A program made the translations under genes and the position numbers. From assembly GCA_002914845.1 (NCBI GenBank), contig JXTC01000675.1, forward strand, positions 56,285 to 120,284: a DNA stretch of 64,000 nt, given 5' to 3'. The notes beneath the pieces were generated by a model. The model saw only the letters and a program-made list of their open reading frames with translations, was not told where the DNA came from and searched no databases. Of the stretch, positions 13,305 to 25,579 are shown one piece after another. Origin of the DNA: Trema orientale. Taxonomy: Eukaryota > Streptophyta > Magnoliopsida > Rosales > Cannabaceae. The number at the start of each line of letters is the position of its first letter. Within the stretch, counting starts at the first letter, position 1.

Positions 13305-14471
13305 AAATACGGTAATCTGCTATATTAAGAAAAAGATACAAATCTTACATTTTTTCACTAAACAGACACGAAATACATAGGCAATCCACCACCATCATAA
13401 AGGATACCAAAATCCATTTACTAACCTAAGTTTCCAAAACAAAGAATACTCTCTTATGAAGGAAAAAAAAAAAAGTGAAGATTCAACAAAATTATAAATA
13501 ATAGATTTTAAAAACTCTAAATTCATAACATGAGAGTAGGGGCAGAATAATAAATAAATAAGGATTTAACACTCAATTTTGCAACTAATTAAAAATCAAT
13601 CTACTACTAATTTTCATTTCCTCGAAGAAGGCTGATGATAGGCAAAACTAAGAGGATCAATTATGAAGCTCTCCAATAAAAATAAAATATATTATTGAAT
13701 ATAGACATCAGAAAAATTTTCAAAAGCAAGAAATAAAAATAAACCTGTAAACACAAAGAGAGAGGAAACATAAGGCAAGATTATTAATGATTCAATCTGG
13801 TCGTATGGAAACAAGAATTACCTCGATTTCTAATAACAAATGCCAAAAGACAGAAAAATAAAATCAAATGAAATAAGCAAAAAATTGGTAGGGAATGAAG
13901 AATTACCTCAATTCTATAGAACAATAAATTGAGGAAAATAAAGACCGAAAACATTCTCAGAAAAGCCATAACCCGATACTAATTACAAAGTTAATATCTC
14001 AAAGTATTTACAAACTTAATTAGCAAAAACCACCATCAAATAGGAAAAGACGACAATAAAAGAAAGGTCACAGTAGATGGCAGCCATCCCTCAAGATGCA
14101 TGAAAATCATCATTTTTCAAAAAAACACGAGTCAATCTAACATTCAAGTTGAAAAATAAGAAGAAGAAAAAGGGAATGAGGGTTTGTTGGGAATGCATCT
14201 ATACTACAAAAGTAGACCTCATTCCTAACCAAAATTATTTGCAAGGCCGATTTTATTACTGCCTAAATTGACCCTAACCACTGGTCGGCATCCTCACTTC
14301 CAATTAATCTATTTAAGAAAACACCATGGAACAATACCAACAAAGAAAAAAAATTAAAAGAAAAGGCTATAATGTGAAAATAATTCAAGAGATAGCACTA
14401 TCACAGCATATATTACTACACATAAGCTAACCTCCTTCAAATTTAACTCAAATTTTGAAAGAAAGTAACAC

Positions 14472-14692
14472 TTAAAAAAAAAAAAAAAAATTTACACCTA
14501 GTACTTGTTTTTGTGCCTTATATTTCTAAAATACTATTTTTAATTTTCTTTTTCAAAAATATGTACTTTCATGTATATATTTCATATGTAAAATATATGT
14601 AGGATATATTTACAATGTAAATTTTTAACTTATATTTATTGTGTAAATTTATACATGTGGTATATATTTTAAANAAAAAAAAAAAAAAACCC
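14472..14692. repeat. Segment bounded by A-tracts, contains one N
   Basis: The neighbours continue the module as in S1 (compare 6,836-6,900), but here about 220 bp of T-rich sequence interrupt it. The segment is bounded by A-runs of about 17 on each side and has an unresolved base at 14,674. It lacks the A-rich character of its surroundings. It could be a small insertion or an assembly artefact at a homopolymer. Confidence 0.5.
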
Positions 14693-16387
14693 CGCCATAG
14701 GGCCTTGGGTTGTAAATGGTGCTAGTCAAAATAATACAGCAATCATCAAATTATAGCCTTTCTGAAAACAGGTTTCAAGCAAACAAAAAATCGAAAAGAA
14801 AATAACCAAAAATAAACAAAAAAGTCAAACTATAAGCCATCACCTGAGAACAAATACCAAATTAGTTTCAAAAAGAATAGGCAAAACTCGCTGAAAAAGA
14901 ATAAACATTAAATAGAACAGGAAACATGATACTAAAGTTTGCACCTGATGGAAACCATTTCCTTGAGATGAATGAAAAACTACCATTCTTCAGTAAAACA
15001 ATTCTGTCTATCAAACAAGTCAACAATAAAGAGGGGAAAAAATACAACTAGTACACAATAGAGAATGAGCAACTATATATTTCTAATCATTCATCACAAA
15101 CATAGGTTGAACCCAACTATTGGTTGGTATAGAGTGACCTTTAGTCATGACAGATAAAGAAAAGTAGGGAGCATTATCAACAAATAAAAAGAGGCTGCAA
15201 TACCAAAAAATCTTAAAGGAACTTGGTAGTTAGCTACACCGCAATAGCTATTACACTCAAGCAAACCTACTACACATACATAAACTAAAATTCAGAAAAA
15301 AGTAACTTATAAAAAAGCAAAACAGGAAACAATAAAGAAGCTAAATAAATGCTAGATCCACCACTTTCCTGGATTACAATATTGGAAACCATATACGTTG
15401 CAGGGACACCACCAAAAAAAAAATCGAAACTATAATACGCGTGGAAGCCGAAAGCCGAAATCAGTACCTCTATACATGTACCAACAAGAGAGTTTGTATG
15501 CAGAGAAAGTTAATCGAATTAATACAATTTCACTAATATAATAATAGGCAGGATTGAAAATAGTTGGATTTTCCTTTTGAAAAGAGATTATTTACAAAGG
15601 TAAAATAACCTGCAAACATCTAGGCTAGTGCAACTAGCTAATCTTAACAACGAGCTGATGTACTACCTAGAGATGAATAAAATATAATGCCATTCAACGG
15701 CAAAAGATAAGGGGGAGAAAAAAGTCAGTGTACAAAATAACATGAGAAAAAGATAATCCCTGTCATTTCCATATTCATCATAAGTTAAAAACGCAGTTAT
15801 TTAAAGAAAGAATGGAGACACATCCCTTCGACAATACACTACTCTGAAAACTTTCAACCAACATGGTACTGCAAATAAAATAATTCAATAAGCTAGTTCT
15901 GAAACATGAACACTTTTATAAACAAGTAAACAGTTAAAAAATAAATAACTGCCTAAAAATTCACACTAACCATATATGCTTGAAAAGCATAGGTGAACAT
16001 GAAAAGCATAGGCGACCTACCCTGCCATTCATCCGTATCCATTGGAATCACCTGCTAAACATAACTCCAAGTTAAAAAGTGATCAAAATTATAACTAACT
16101 AAATATGGGGCCTATACTTGCACGACACTAATTGACTCTATCATCAAGATAAAATCATTAGTTATAACTGACTAAATAAACAATAGAACTTACTGTTTTA
16201 TCAACCGAGGGATTGCTTACTAAATTTGACCAATTAAGGACTTCCAACGGGAAACACCAACAACTTGAGGTTGTACTACTACTTCAAATGAGTCATATGA
16301 CATGTAGCCTATAGATCCACACGTACATGAACATGAGGAAAAAAGAAAAAAGAAGTTCCCAACAATTTGTAAGGGAGAACAAAAGTC

Positions 16388-16457
16388 GTCATGGTTCAAG
16401 CTATAGAATATAATTTATGTTAGTCATGGTTCAAGCTATAGAATATAATTTATGTTA
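16388..16457. repeat. Local tandem duplication, 35 bp x 2
   Basis: GTCATGGTTCAAGCTATAG... is present twice (from 16,388 and 16,423). Unit 2 has one diverged copy near 42,112. Confidence 0.92.
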
Positions 16458-19400
16458 CTCTGAATAAGGCCATAACCATCTAATCCCGGCTTCTTGAATA
16501 CAAAACCGATACAAACAATAAATCTGCAAGGACAAACACCAATATAATCTGAGAGATTAAAAAACAAAGCATAAACAGAGACTAACTAAAACCATCGAAC
16601 AAATTCCCCATAAATACAGACAAAACTTAGCAATGACCTACCACCAAATTAAACAGGAAAAGTAAGAATGAGCTATATATTTGTGCTAATCATTAACTAG
16701 AAACCTAGACTGAACCTAACTATAGGTGGGCATTATCAATTCCAGTCGCGTAATTTGCTTCTATAGCACAGAACAATCTCACAAAATACACATGTCAGTA
16801 TTGATATTTCTCAAGACAAGACTAATAAATGCAATTGGTGATATTTGCACTCATTAACCCAAATTTAGTAAAGAATGGGGAAAATTCAATTAGTACATAA
16901 CTAAGAATAGCTTACCAGATTATTTTCATGGCCAGTATGATTCACTGCACTAGAGAAATAAGCAAATATATCTGTCTACTCCATCAGAATCCTAGGTTGA
17001 ACCTAACTATTATTGGCATAGAGTGATCTTAAGTCATGAAATTCACTAGTACAATGGGGAACATTCCACGAAGCCGCAATACCAAACAAAGTTGAAGGGA
17101 CTTACTAATTAGCCACACTGCAACAACTATATTACACAAAAGCAAATATACACAAATATAAACTCCAATTCAGAAAGAAGGCAATTGTGGGGGGAAAAAA
17201 TAAAGGAAAAGAGACTAATAAATAGGCCAAAAATCCAAATCCATCACTTTCCTAGATTTCAATGCTGAAAGCCAATCCAAGTCACAAACAAAAATTGACA
17301 CTAGAAGATGCATGGAAGCCAAAATCTAAAATCAGTATCTGTACCATAAGAGAGTTCCCAAAAACTTCTACGTAGAGAAAGTCAACAGAATTACAACAAT
17401 TTCAAAAGTACAATAAGACATGGCGAAGGCTAGATTTTCCATTGAGAAGAGATTGTTTACAAAGGCCAAAAACACCTACCAGCATCCAGGCTAGTGCAAC
17501 TAGCTAAACTGAAACGAGCTGGCGTGCTACCTAGAGTTGAATAAAACATGATGCCATTCATTGGTCCAAGTTATAAGGAAAAAAAGTCTAAGTTTACAAA
17601 ATAACAAGAAAAAGATAATTCCTATCATTTGCACAAAAATCATATAAGTTAAAGGACAAAAGGATACCCCTGGAATAGCACTACACCGAAAAATTTCAAC
17701 CAACATGAAACTGCAAATAAAATAATTCAAATTGCTACTACTATTACACCTACACTATTATAAACAAGTGAAAAATTTTAATTAAAAAACTATACATAAC
17801 CTGAAACACTAGCAATATACCCCTGAAATGTATATCTTCACGCTGCCATCAACCAGTGTCCATCCACTTCAATGACCACTAAACATAATTTCAACCAAAT
17901 ATAGGCTTGTACTCGCACAAAACTCCATAAAAGCATATGAAAAATTAAGACAAGTCAGACAAGGCACCCTTTAAAGAAGGCTAAAACACAAAAAATATAT
18001 AAAAGCAGCTGTCAAAATTCGGTCAATGAAATAAATATCCTGGTCAAAGGAGAATGCAACCATAACGAGTAAAATGAAAGCTTTTGCTTCAAACCCAACC
18101 TCCGGTTGTGTGAAATCCTGTAAAGCATCACGATATTGGTCTACCATACTTAAATTCCAAAATGTACTACTTGGAAAATGATATCTTAACATAATAAACC
18201 AAAGTTGTGCATTACATCAAACACATACAGTCCACCAAATTTTAAAAACCAGAAAACCCAAAGTTGTACAAGCAACATGGACTATTGACCCAAATTAGTC
18301 AAAACGTGGAAGAACATACCAAAGTACAACAATAGTAAAAATATTTACAAACAAAAGAAAAGAAATGAGTATCACAACAAAAATAAAAAAATAAAAAAAT
18401 ACAACCACACATTGTGTTTAACCTCTACTGAACCTTGCTGAGAAGTTACCCAAACAACAGATTGTAACACGTACCGCAAAGAATAATAGTTAGAATTGTT
18501 ATATATGTTAACAAAATTTCATTTAAAAAAAAATATAAACAAAATTCAATCAAACTGAGTGAACTATCAGCATTACCTTATCATATTCTAGGCGTAAAGC
18601 ATCCACCCAAAACTTCTTTAAATTACATGTCCTGACTGCTAACTCAAACCATATAAGACAAAAAGCAGTAATAATATTGCCTAAGATAAAAGCTACATTG
18701 TGAGTGAGCTAAAATGCGACTCAAACTTATACACATAGCAGTAATAATCTTGCCTAAGAAGTTGCACGTCAGTATGCTAAGATGAGACTCAAAACTTATA
18801 CTTCTGCTAAAACTCAAGAATGACAATAACCAAAAATTGAATTAAGGATTTCCATCCAGGTTCAGAAATAACGATACATCTTTGCCAAATAAAGCAGAAA
18901 GCAAGAGAAAACCATAAGGAAAAATATAACTTCACCTTGCGATTCATTCTTACTCGAGATACAATTAAACTTCATGGTCGGAAAGAAAATTCTATACTGA
19001 AGCTAACAAGTTACAACTTAAAAATAACAAAATCTCCACAAAAAAAACCACTATAATAACAATCATGGATTGGTCAAAAACCACAAAAATAGGTCACCAA
19101 TAATCAAGAGCTCCTCTCTATTTGATCAAAGGAAAGAAAAAGTCCTTTTTAACGTTTTATTCAGGCTCATGTGCAACAAAATTTAGTACCATGGTGCCAA
19201 ATTTGAGTCAAATACAGAATCTCAACAACAAATGACTAAAGAACCCAAACAAGTACCTTGTTTAAGCAAACTGTTCCTATTATTAGGCCCCATAAGCAGT
19301 CCAAACTATTTTGAAAGTACAACTGAAGCAAATATATATATATTCAAAATAGATAAATTGTGAGTTACAAACCATGGGAATCTCCTAGCACTACTACAAA

Positions 19401-20919
19401 GCAAACAATAGCCACATAAATCTGATAACAATTTACTTCAAATTGATAGAACTAAGTTGTCATTATTGAGAGAATGTACACAAAAACTCAATAATGGAAA
19501 AAGGCACCACATAGCAAAAATAGCAAACACTTGACTACAACCAACTCTAGTGGACAACACACTAATTTGCTATGTGATCAAGAAAAGCTATAAATCTTAA
19601 ATTTTTACTCCACCATCGTAGAGGGTACCAGAACCCGTTAACAAGCCAAAGTTTCCAAAAGCAAAAGTCCTTCCACTCAGATCAAGGCCAGCAATCAGCC
19701 CTAAAGATGGAACAAAGAAAAGTGAAGACACAACGAGATCAAAAAGAAATAGAATTTAAAAAATTTTAAATCATAATAAGAGAATAGACAAACAATAATA
19801 GTAAATAATAACAACTGAACACTTAATTCGGTAATTAAAATTCTATCTACTTTCAATTTTTGCTTCTTTAAAGAGTGTAGATAGGCAAAACAAAGGAAGA
19901 GGATCAATTACAAAACTCTCTAAAAAATAATATGTATTATTGAAGGTAGAAATCATCAAAATTTTCAAAAATCAAGAAAAATAACTAAATTCATAAACAA
20001 AGAAAAAAGAAACATAAGGATTACCCACAAAACTTACATAATAAAAAAAAGGGAAAAAGGTGAAACTAGAAAGGAAAGCGTAAACTAGATTATATTTAAA
20101 CACCAATCGTAAAAGAAAAGGAAATGAAACAATAACAATTCCCAACGTAAAATGACTTGAAATAATAATAATTCTGAAAGAAAAAAAATGTAAATTAAAA
20201 AGAAAAACCAGCCAAAAATCACCTGATAGTGGTAATTGAAAATATTCAAATAATGAAGAAGAGGGCCCTCTTTTTCGTTAGATGAGATTAGATTGTTGCT
20301 TGCTTCCTGAGCCTATACCTGGTTCACTCTTTGGACTTAGTATTGGGGTTGCTTGTTCTTTGTCGCCCACAGAGACTGAGACGCGCTCTATTGAAAAATA
20401 AGTTGAGCAACTTCCCGACACTCTTTCTGAAGTAAGATTAAGGCATTCAAGATCGAGTGATTAAAGACAGGACTTACATAGATAGATTGACTGTTATACT
20501 TTACATCACATTTCTTCTTTCAACCCTACTATCTATTGAGCCTGAACTACTAAATATCTATTATTACATGCCAGGTTTGCTAAGCAATTTCACTGTGCAC
20601 CCCAGACTAGTGAAAATGTGAAAGAGTCCTGTTATATACCTTATACCTAAAAAATTTCTTTGATTGATCCTAAGGCAGTACATAGCTAAAAAGGAATTAC
20701 AAATAAATAAATTTATATAATCTTCGAAAATCAAATAACATGAGGAACAAAAAATAAGAAATAGTATAATTGAAATCTCAAAAGATAAATATCAAAAAAA
20801 GAGATTTTGGAAGCTTACTCTCATGTAATACTATAATCTCATCCAATTGCCAAAAGTACCATTTTAGCATAAAACTACTTTCTAATACTTGCAGAAAGCT
20901 TAGCACTTTTAGGGAATCT

Positions 20920-21330
20920 CGTCTGACAAGTTGACTTGTCTCTAGATTCACATTATGTAAGTTTTAGCATAAACAAAGTTGTCTCCATTTGCGCCTGACT
21001 AGTTGACATGCTTGCTTCTATGACCTACAGTGACCAATTCGCAAAGTTGTGATTTTTTTATTCCAGAAAATGGACATTTATAGATACTAGAAGGAAAAGT
21101 AAAAGTGATGCAGCATATCAAATGTCAAAATAAAAGATATTGACAGATAAAATAACATTTCTAATCGATGCTGCAATTGACCAGTTGACTCTCTCCTTCA
21201 AAATTGTACTGTAAAATTTTAGCATAAAAGCATTTGTATCTGACAAGTTGACATTGCTTGCTCCTGTGACTGACAGGTTTAACTTTATCTTAAAGTAACG
21301 AAATTATCGTATCCTTCGCAAAAATGCATT
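20920..21330. repeat. Tandem pair of ~255-bp blocks with CTGACNAGTTGAC words
   Basis: The word CTGAC-A/C-AGTTGAC or a close variant lies at 20,923, 20,995, 21,177 and 21,240. It forms two pairs, with similar text between and after each (TTTTAGCATAAA, then a CTTGCTYCTRTGAC block). Unit 2 has the same four positions at about 45,965-46,305, so the arrangement predates the 22-kb duplication. The words contain TTGAC, the core of WRKY W-boxes. Function is unknown. Confidence 0.6.
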
Positions 21331-21880
21331 GGGTTAGAGATCATCTAGATGAATTGAACAAGTACTTTAGCATATTGTAAAAATGGAGAAGTGCAAACAT
21401 CAAATAATAGAAATAGTTGAGAAACTTGTAACACCCGCATGACTGTAACTGTAAACCTATATAAATAAATAAATACTTCAATTAAGATATCTCAATGCGT
21501 ACTCAGAAAAAAGAAACCGTGAAATTCAGAAAAATATATAACTTTTAACTAGTATTTTTCAAGATTTCAAAAAGGGGAAAGGATTATTATAATAAGAGAA
21601 TGATAAGGGAGTTAAAAAATCAACCAAAAAAATCAGATAGAAGCATTTATAGTTAAAACGAGTAGAAAAACACATTTATAAAGAAAGTAAAAACACAAAA
21701 TAATTAGGAAAGTAGTGGGAGAAGAAAGGATGAAATCTAACGACAGACAAAAACGAGTGGAACTAGAAATCAGTTGAAAGGACATCAAAACAAAGTATGT
21801 AAAACAAGTAGAGAGTATAAAGTACCTAAAGAAAAAAAAAAATATCACGTTTGTCGAAGCAAATGACACACGAAGGGAGA

Positions 21881-22342
21881 AAAATTCAAAAGTAACCCTT
21901 ATAATGTACCAGAGAATCATAATTGAGAAAGAAATAAATAACCATCATCGAGGCAAAATCATTACATGTAACTAACCGACCATAAGCAAAACAAATGACC
22001 ATGAAACATACCAGTTTATCAATAGACACAAGAGATAGCACTAAGGAAAAAAAAAAACCAAAAAACAAGAATTGCTAAAACACCAAATATATACCAAACA
22101 TAAGTAAGGTAAAAATTCAAAAGTAACCCTTATAATGTACCAGAAAATCATAATTGAGAAAGAAATAAATAACCATCATCGAGGCAAAATCATTACATGT
22201 AACTAACCGACCATAAGCAAAACAAATGACTATGAAACATACCAGTTTATCAATAGACACAAGAGATAGCACTAAGGGAAAAAAAAAAACCAAAAAACAA
22301 GAAAAGCTAAAACACCAAATATATACCAAACATAAGTAAACT
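21881..22342. repeat. Local tandem duplication, 231 bp x 2
   Basis: Two almost identical copies lie head to tail at 21,881-22,111 and 22,112-22,342. Unit 2 has only one copy (from about 46,983), so the duplication arose in unit 1 after the large duplication. The similar minus-strand open frames in both copies are a by-product of the repeat. Confidence 0.93.
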
Positions 22343-22713
22343 AAGAATCAAATTACCATAGCTAAGACAACTAATATATGAGGAGGCCAATTTAAAGATC
22401 CGTACCGACATCACAAAGACTTCCAACGAATGTTCCAAGCAAAGATGAGAATGTGTCATTTCATGAGGTTTGAGGTCTGGACAAGTGTGACAAACCATAC
22501 TTGTTTGTCATGAGAGTCATCTATTCATTTTCCTTGTTGGATGCCACACTTATGTTAATGCACTCCAGATTTGCAATTGAGAGGCCCACCACTATACATG
22601 CCTAACAAACAAAGTCCAATTCTCCGCCAACTTGAAAATCAATCAACTCAAAAAGACTTTGTTTTAAAGTCTACATCCAATGATAAGATCAGAATGTCTC
22701 TCGCATATATCTA

Positions 22714-22714
<1 letters not shown>

Positions 22715-22745
<31 letters not shown>

Positions 22746-22756
22746 CATATATGTAA
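22715..22756. repeat. (CT)n-(AT)n microsatellite
   Basis: A run of CT dinucleotides passes into a run of AT dinucleotides. Unit 2 lacks it: at the matching place (about 48,240) the flanks join directly. It therefore expanded in unit 1 or was lost from unit 2. Confidence 0.9.
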
Positions 22757-24035
22757 AAGTAAAGGGAACAAGAAAAAAGAAAAGTATAAGAAGACTAGAC
22801 TAAACCAGGCTCCAAAATTGCATACAAAAACAACAGCCGAGTTCAAATAACTCTCAAGGCTACTTAACTCCTGCTGAATCCTGTAATCCCTTACATGCTT
22901 TGCCTTACCAAATGTTGCATAATCTACTCTTGAGTAAAAGCAGACGTAAAACCAGCACATGTAAACTCAATGGTAAACTGTAAATCATCCACAACCATTA
23001 ATTTGAATTCTAAAGCAGTCCAGGAAACAAATCCCGTTAGGCACTGCCTCAACACTTTGTGAGAAAATCATCCATATATTCCAGCACTTTTAAAGTATGG
23101 AGAATATTTATAAGCAAGAAGTTTATGTCTTTTTGCAATATAAACATGTTTGTGAGTGTGTGTGTTATATGCATGCGCATATTATCAGATCAGATGCATA
23201 ATTATTTACGTGTATACAGAGAAAGCTAGAGCACCTTTCGTATGGAAATAATGGACAGAGCTGCTATTTTCTTCACCACTGTCCAGGTGAGGTGCCTTCT
23301 ATATACTTGATTCTGTGCTTGTTGTCGTTGCATCCTCGTCAATTTGTGACTCTTTGACTTTTCACCACATTACGGAATAAAACCCAACAATAATTATGAT
23401 TCATCCAAGCTACCTGTACATCAATTGTTATGCTGGCCATTTAATATCTTTCTTTTATATATAGGAAAAGACGAAAAGAAAAAAAATACAAATAAAGAAA
23501 GATCTCTGTCTGCTCAACAGCATGCTTAATCAAATAACTTATCCCAATAAATTATTTTTTGACATGAAGAATATCAAACGGGCAGAAGCCCAACCTTCCA
23601 ACGAACAAAGTATCCCCAATGAAATTTAAACCCCTTTTAAATGAATCATGAATTTCATAAAACCCAAGAGAAACATGACTTGAAAAAAAAAAAAAAAACT
23701 ATGTAGAATTAACCCATGAAATGTACATAATCAAACAATCGTATCAATCTAATAACTAAAAATAAAATTAACTCATCTTGACAAATTAGGAATAACAAAA
23801 TATCTGTATTAAAAAGCCATTATAAATTAGTAAGTAAGGAGAGGAATGAGCCTAAAAATTATAACTTATCTTAATAAGGGCTCTTGGAATATTATCTTCT
23901 AAATTTCATGCCGTACAAACAGAGCACCAAACTGGGAATTAGTGGAAACTTCAATCCAAATATTTCAATCAAAAGAAACGGAATAAGAAAGTCCAACAAA
24001 CCGATCGAATGCCAAATAAAGAAAATAAACCTAAC

Positions 24036-24222
24036 CTTTACGATCAGTAAAGCGGTGATTTCTTTCAAACCCTAAATTTGCTCTTTCATGGATAGCCTTG
24101 ACATCTCACATTGGATTTGCTCAAACCCTGTGAACCCTAAACGAATCTCACACTTAATTTGCTCAAACCCTGAACCCCTAAACGAACTTGATCACAACAG
24201 AGAGAGTTGGACGAAGAGTATC
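24036..24222 (-). other. Candidate 5' leader exon, copy 1
   Basis: The minus-strand leader begins CT-rich and contains a duplicated block of about 40 bp with TTTGCTCAAACCCT. It ends at GTAAAG followed by GTTAGG, a good plant 5' splice site, with a T-rich intron-like sequence after it. Several words related to the telo box (AAACCCTA, plus-strand reading) are present. Any start codons in it open only very short frames, so it would be untranslated. The same donor context is in unit 2. Confidence 0.35.
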
Positions 24223-24239
24223 GCCGCTTTTGTGGTTTG

Positions 24240-24385
24240 TGACCTATTTATAAAGAACCTTTAGCCACTGGTCAACTCTTTTAAAAAAAAAAAAAAATTG
24301 AGAGAAAAGTAGCCGTTATGACGTTTTTTTCCCCTTAAGATGAGCAGCCGTTATTACAAAAACTTAAGCCAGCTTTGACCACATT
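24240..24385 (-). promoter_or_regulatory. Promoter-like region, copy 1
   Basis: On the minus strand CTTTATAAATAG (24,244-24,255) fits a plant TATA box. Upstream lie a TTGACC W-box-like word (about 24,270) and two AACGGCT words (24,311-24,317 and 24,346-24,352), 35 bp apart, which contain the AACGG core of Myb/MSA sites. The TATA box and both AACGGCT words are also present in unit 2 at matching spacing. Start of transcription is expected about 30 bp downstream, near the CTCTTCG at 24,219. Activity is not shown. Confidence 0.4.
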
Positions 24386-24472
24386 TGACTACTGAGACAC
24401 TCTGCTCCTCATGCTATTTTAATGACAATATGGTTATAATCTAAGATAAATCACTTCAGGTAATAATTTAAT

Positions 24473-25579
24473 GGTTTTTTAATAAAAAATCCTCTGAACT
24501 TAAAATAATTTAATAAAATTAATCCTGAACTCAATTATTTGGAGCAAAATTCCTTAATTTTCTCTAATATTAGTTCCGTTAAATAACAATATTATTTCCG
24601 TTAGTTTTTTTTTTCTTTTTATCACGTGACATACATGTATTGTGAACTCAAGGGTAAAACAGGGTTATCATAAAAAATTATTTGAAATAAATGGAGAAGC
24701 AAAAAATAATGTAAAATCGATTACCTTATATTTGAATGAAATGGCAGTTCTAAAGGCCATAAAGTGTGCTATTTCCACTAATTCTTGCAAGACTTCTCAA
24801 AAAGATTCTCATTCATATTTCCATCAAATATATCAAAAGTTTCAGATTTTTGCTATATTTTAGTATCCATCATAACCACAGGCTAGAAGATAGTGTTTTT
24901 CATCTATGGACAACGAGTCAAAACTCTGGACAATAACAAGGTTGCCAAAAAAATTAAAAAAAAAAATCATAAAAAAAGAGATAGATGAAAAACATTATAA
25001 ACCGAATACATGAACCATAGGTGAAAAATATAAACTGAATTTTTTACACATTCAAACCACCATTTTTCGCAACAAAAATCAAAATAGGACAAAAAATACT
25101 AACCATAGTTAGGCTTAGGGTCACCATCTCTTTTTTGTATTGTCATATTTTCACTCAAAGTAAATCCCAAGACCTCTTAAATTAACCAAATAGAAATTTG
25201 AAAACCTAAAATCCCCAATATTTGAACACAAATTTACTTTGCTTTTGACTCATAAAACCATTGAAATACCTCCTTAATGAAAATCATCTTTCTTTTCCTG
25301 CACGTTTACAATCCAAAATCTGAATAAAAAAATAAAACCCCACTCTTTACACTCACGATCATTTGTTTTCTCATCACTATGAAACAAAATACTGATTATG
25401 CCCTTAAGTTCACAATACGTGTATGTCACATGATTAAAAAAAAAACTAACGAAAATGACTTTCTTATCTAACAGAACTAATTTTAGGAAAGATTAAGAAG
25501 TTTTGTTATAAATAATTGAGTTCAAGATTAATTTTATTAGATTATTTCAAGTTCAGAGGGCTTTTTGTACTAAAAAGTC
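24473..25579. mobile_element. Non-autonomous Mutator-type (MULE) element, 1,107 bp
   Basis: The element has long imperfect terminal inverted repeats of about 190 bp (24,473-24,660 against 25,390-25,579). Matching words include CCTCTGAACTT, TAATAAAATTAATC, TGAACTCAATTATTT and CGTTAGTTTTTTTTT. It is flanked by an exact 9-bp direct repeat TAATTTAAT (24,464-24,472 and 25,580-25,588). Unit 2 has the uninterrupted site with one TAATTTAAT near 49,964. The long TIRs and 9-bp target duplication are the signature of Mutator-like elements. The interior (about 24,660-25,390) has no transposase and no recognised captured gene, so it depended on a partner element for movement. Confidence 0.93.

Larger units (their letters stand above)
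6243..13780. repeat. Subunit S1 of unit 1 (about 5.3 kb plus a copia insertion)
   Basis: This stretch matches 13,922-20,025 in order, at lower identity than the two 22-kb units match each other. The lower identity implies an older duplication. Paired landmarks include ACCGAAAA at about 6,258 and 13,944, the CTCTACTGAACCT block at about 12,243 and 18,422, and the ATAGGCAAAAC block at about 13,638 and 19,880. It is made of smaller modules. The copia fossil at 7,598-9,795 interrupts it. No coding region is recognised. Confidence 0.75.
13922..20025. repeat. Subunit S2 of unit 1 (about 6.1 kb)
   Basis: This is the second of two intermediate repeats in unit 1, collinear with S1. Its right part is also present in unit 2 (42,035-45,150). 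Its left part was lost there and replaced by LTR elements. It contains a 0.2-kb segment bounded by A-tracts (14,472-14,692) that S1 lacks. No coding region is recognised. Confidence 0.75.
20200..24255 (-). other. Candidate minus-strand transcription unit, copy 1 (5' part)
   Basis: This is an inference from context. A TATA-like box, a CT-rich leader and a splice-donor-like site lie in order at 24,255 down to 24,030. The sequence beyond them is T-rich in the transcribed sense for many kilobases, as in plant introns. Short stretches read open on the minus strand, but comparison with unit 2 shows shifts of frame or stops in all of them. I do not recognise a protein. It may be a decayed spliced gene, a long non-coding RNA, or chance. 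The 3' end was not located and might lie in the module array at lower coordinates. Confidence 0.3.

Noticed and set aside
20249-20425. A possible terminal exon on the minus strand, open for about 48 codons to a stop (contains SVGDKEQATPILSPK).
   Set aside because: The matching stretch of unit 2 (about 45,340-45,510) shows insertions, deletions and stops that respect no frame, and no domain is recognised.
22307-22498. Minus-strand frame beginning MVCHTCPDLKPHEM as a cysteine-histidine protein.
   Set aside because: Two frames are open here, the residues do not form a zinc-finger pattern, and the reading runs straight into repeat sequence. The copies differ at several coding positions.
24642-24863. 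Plus-strand 73-codon frame inside the Mutator-type element as a captured gene.
   Set aside because: The composition follows the AT-rich DNA and no domain is recognised. The frame begins inside the terminal inverted repeat.
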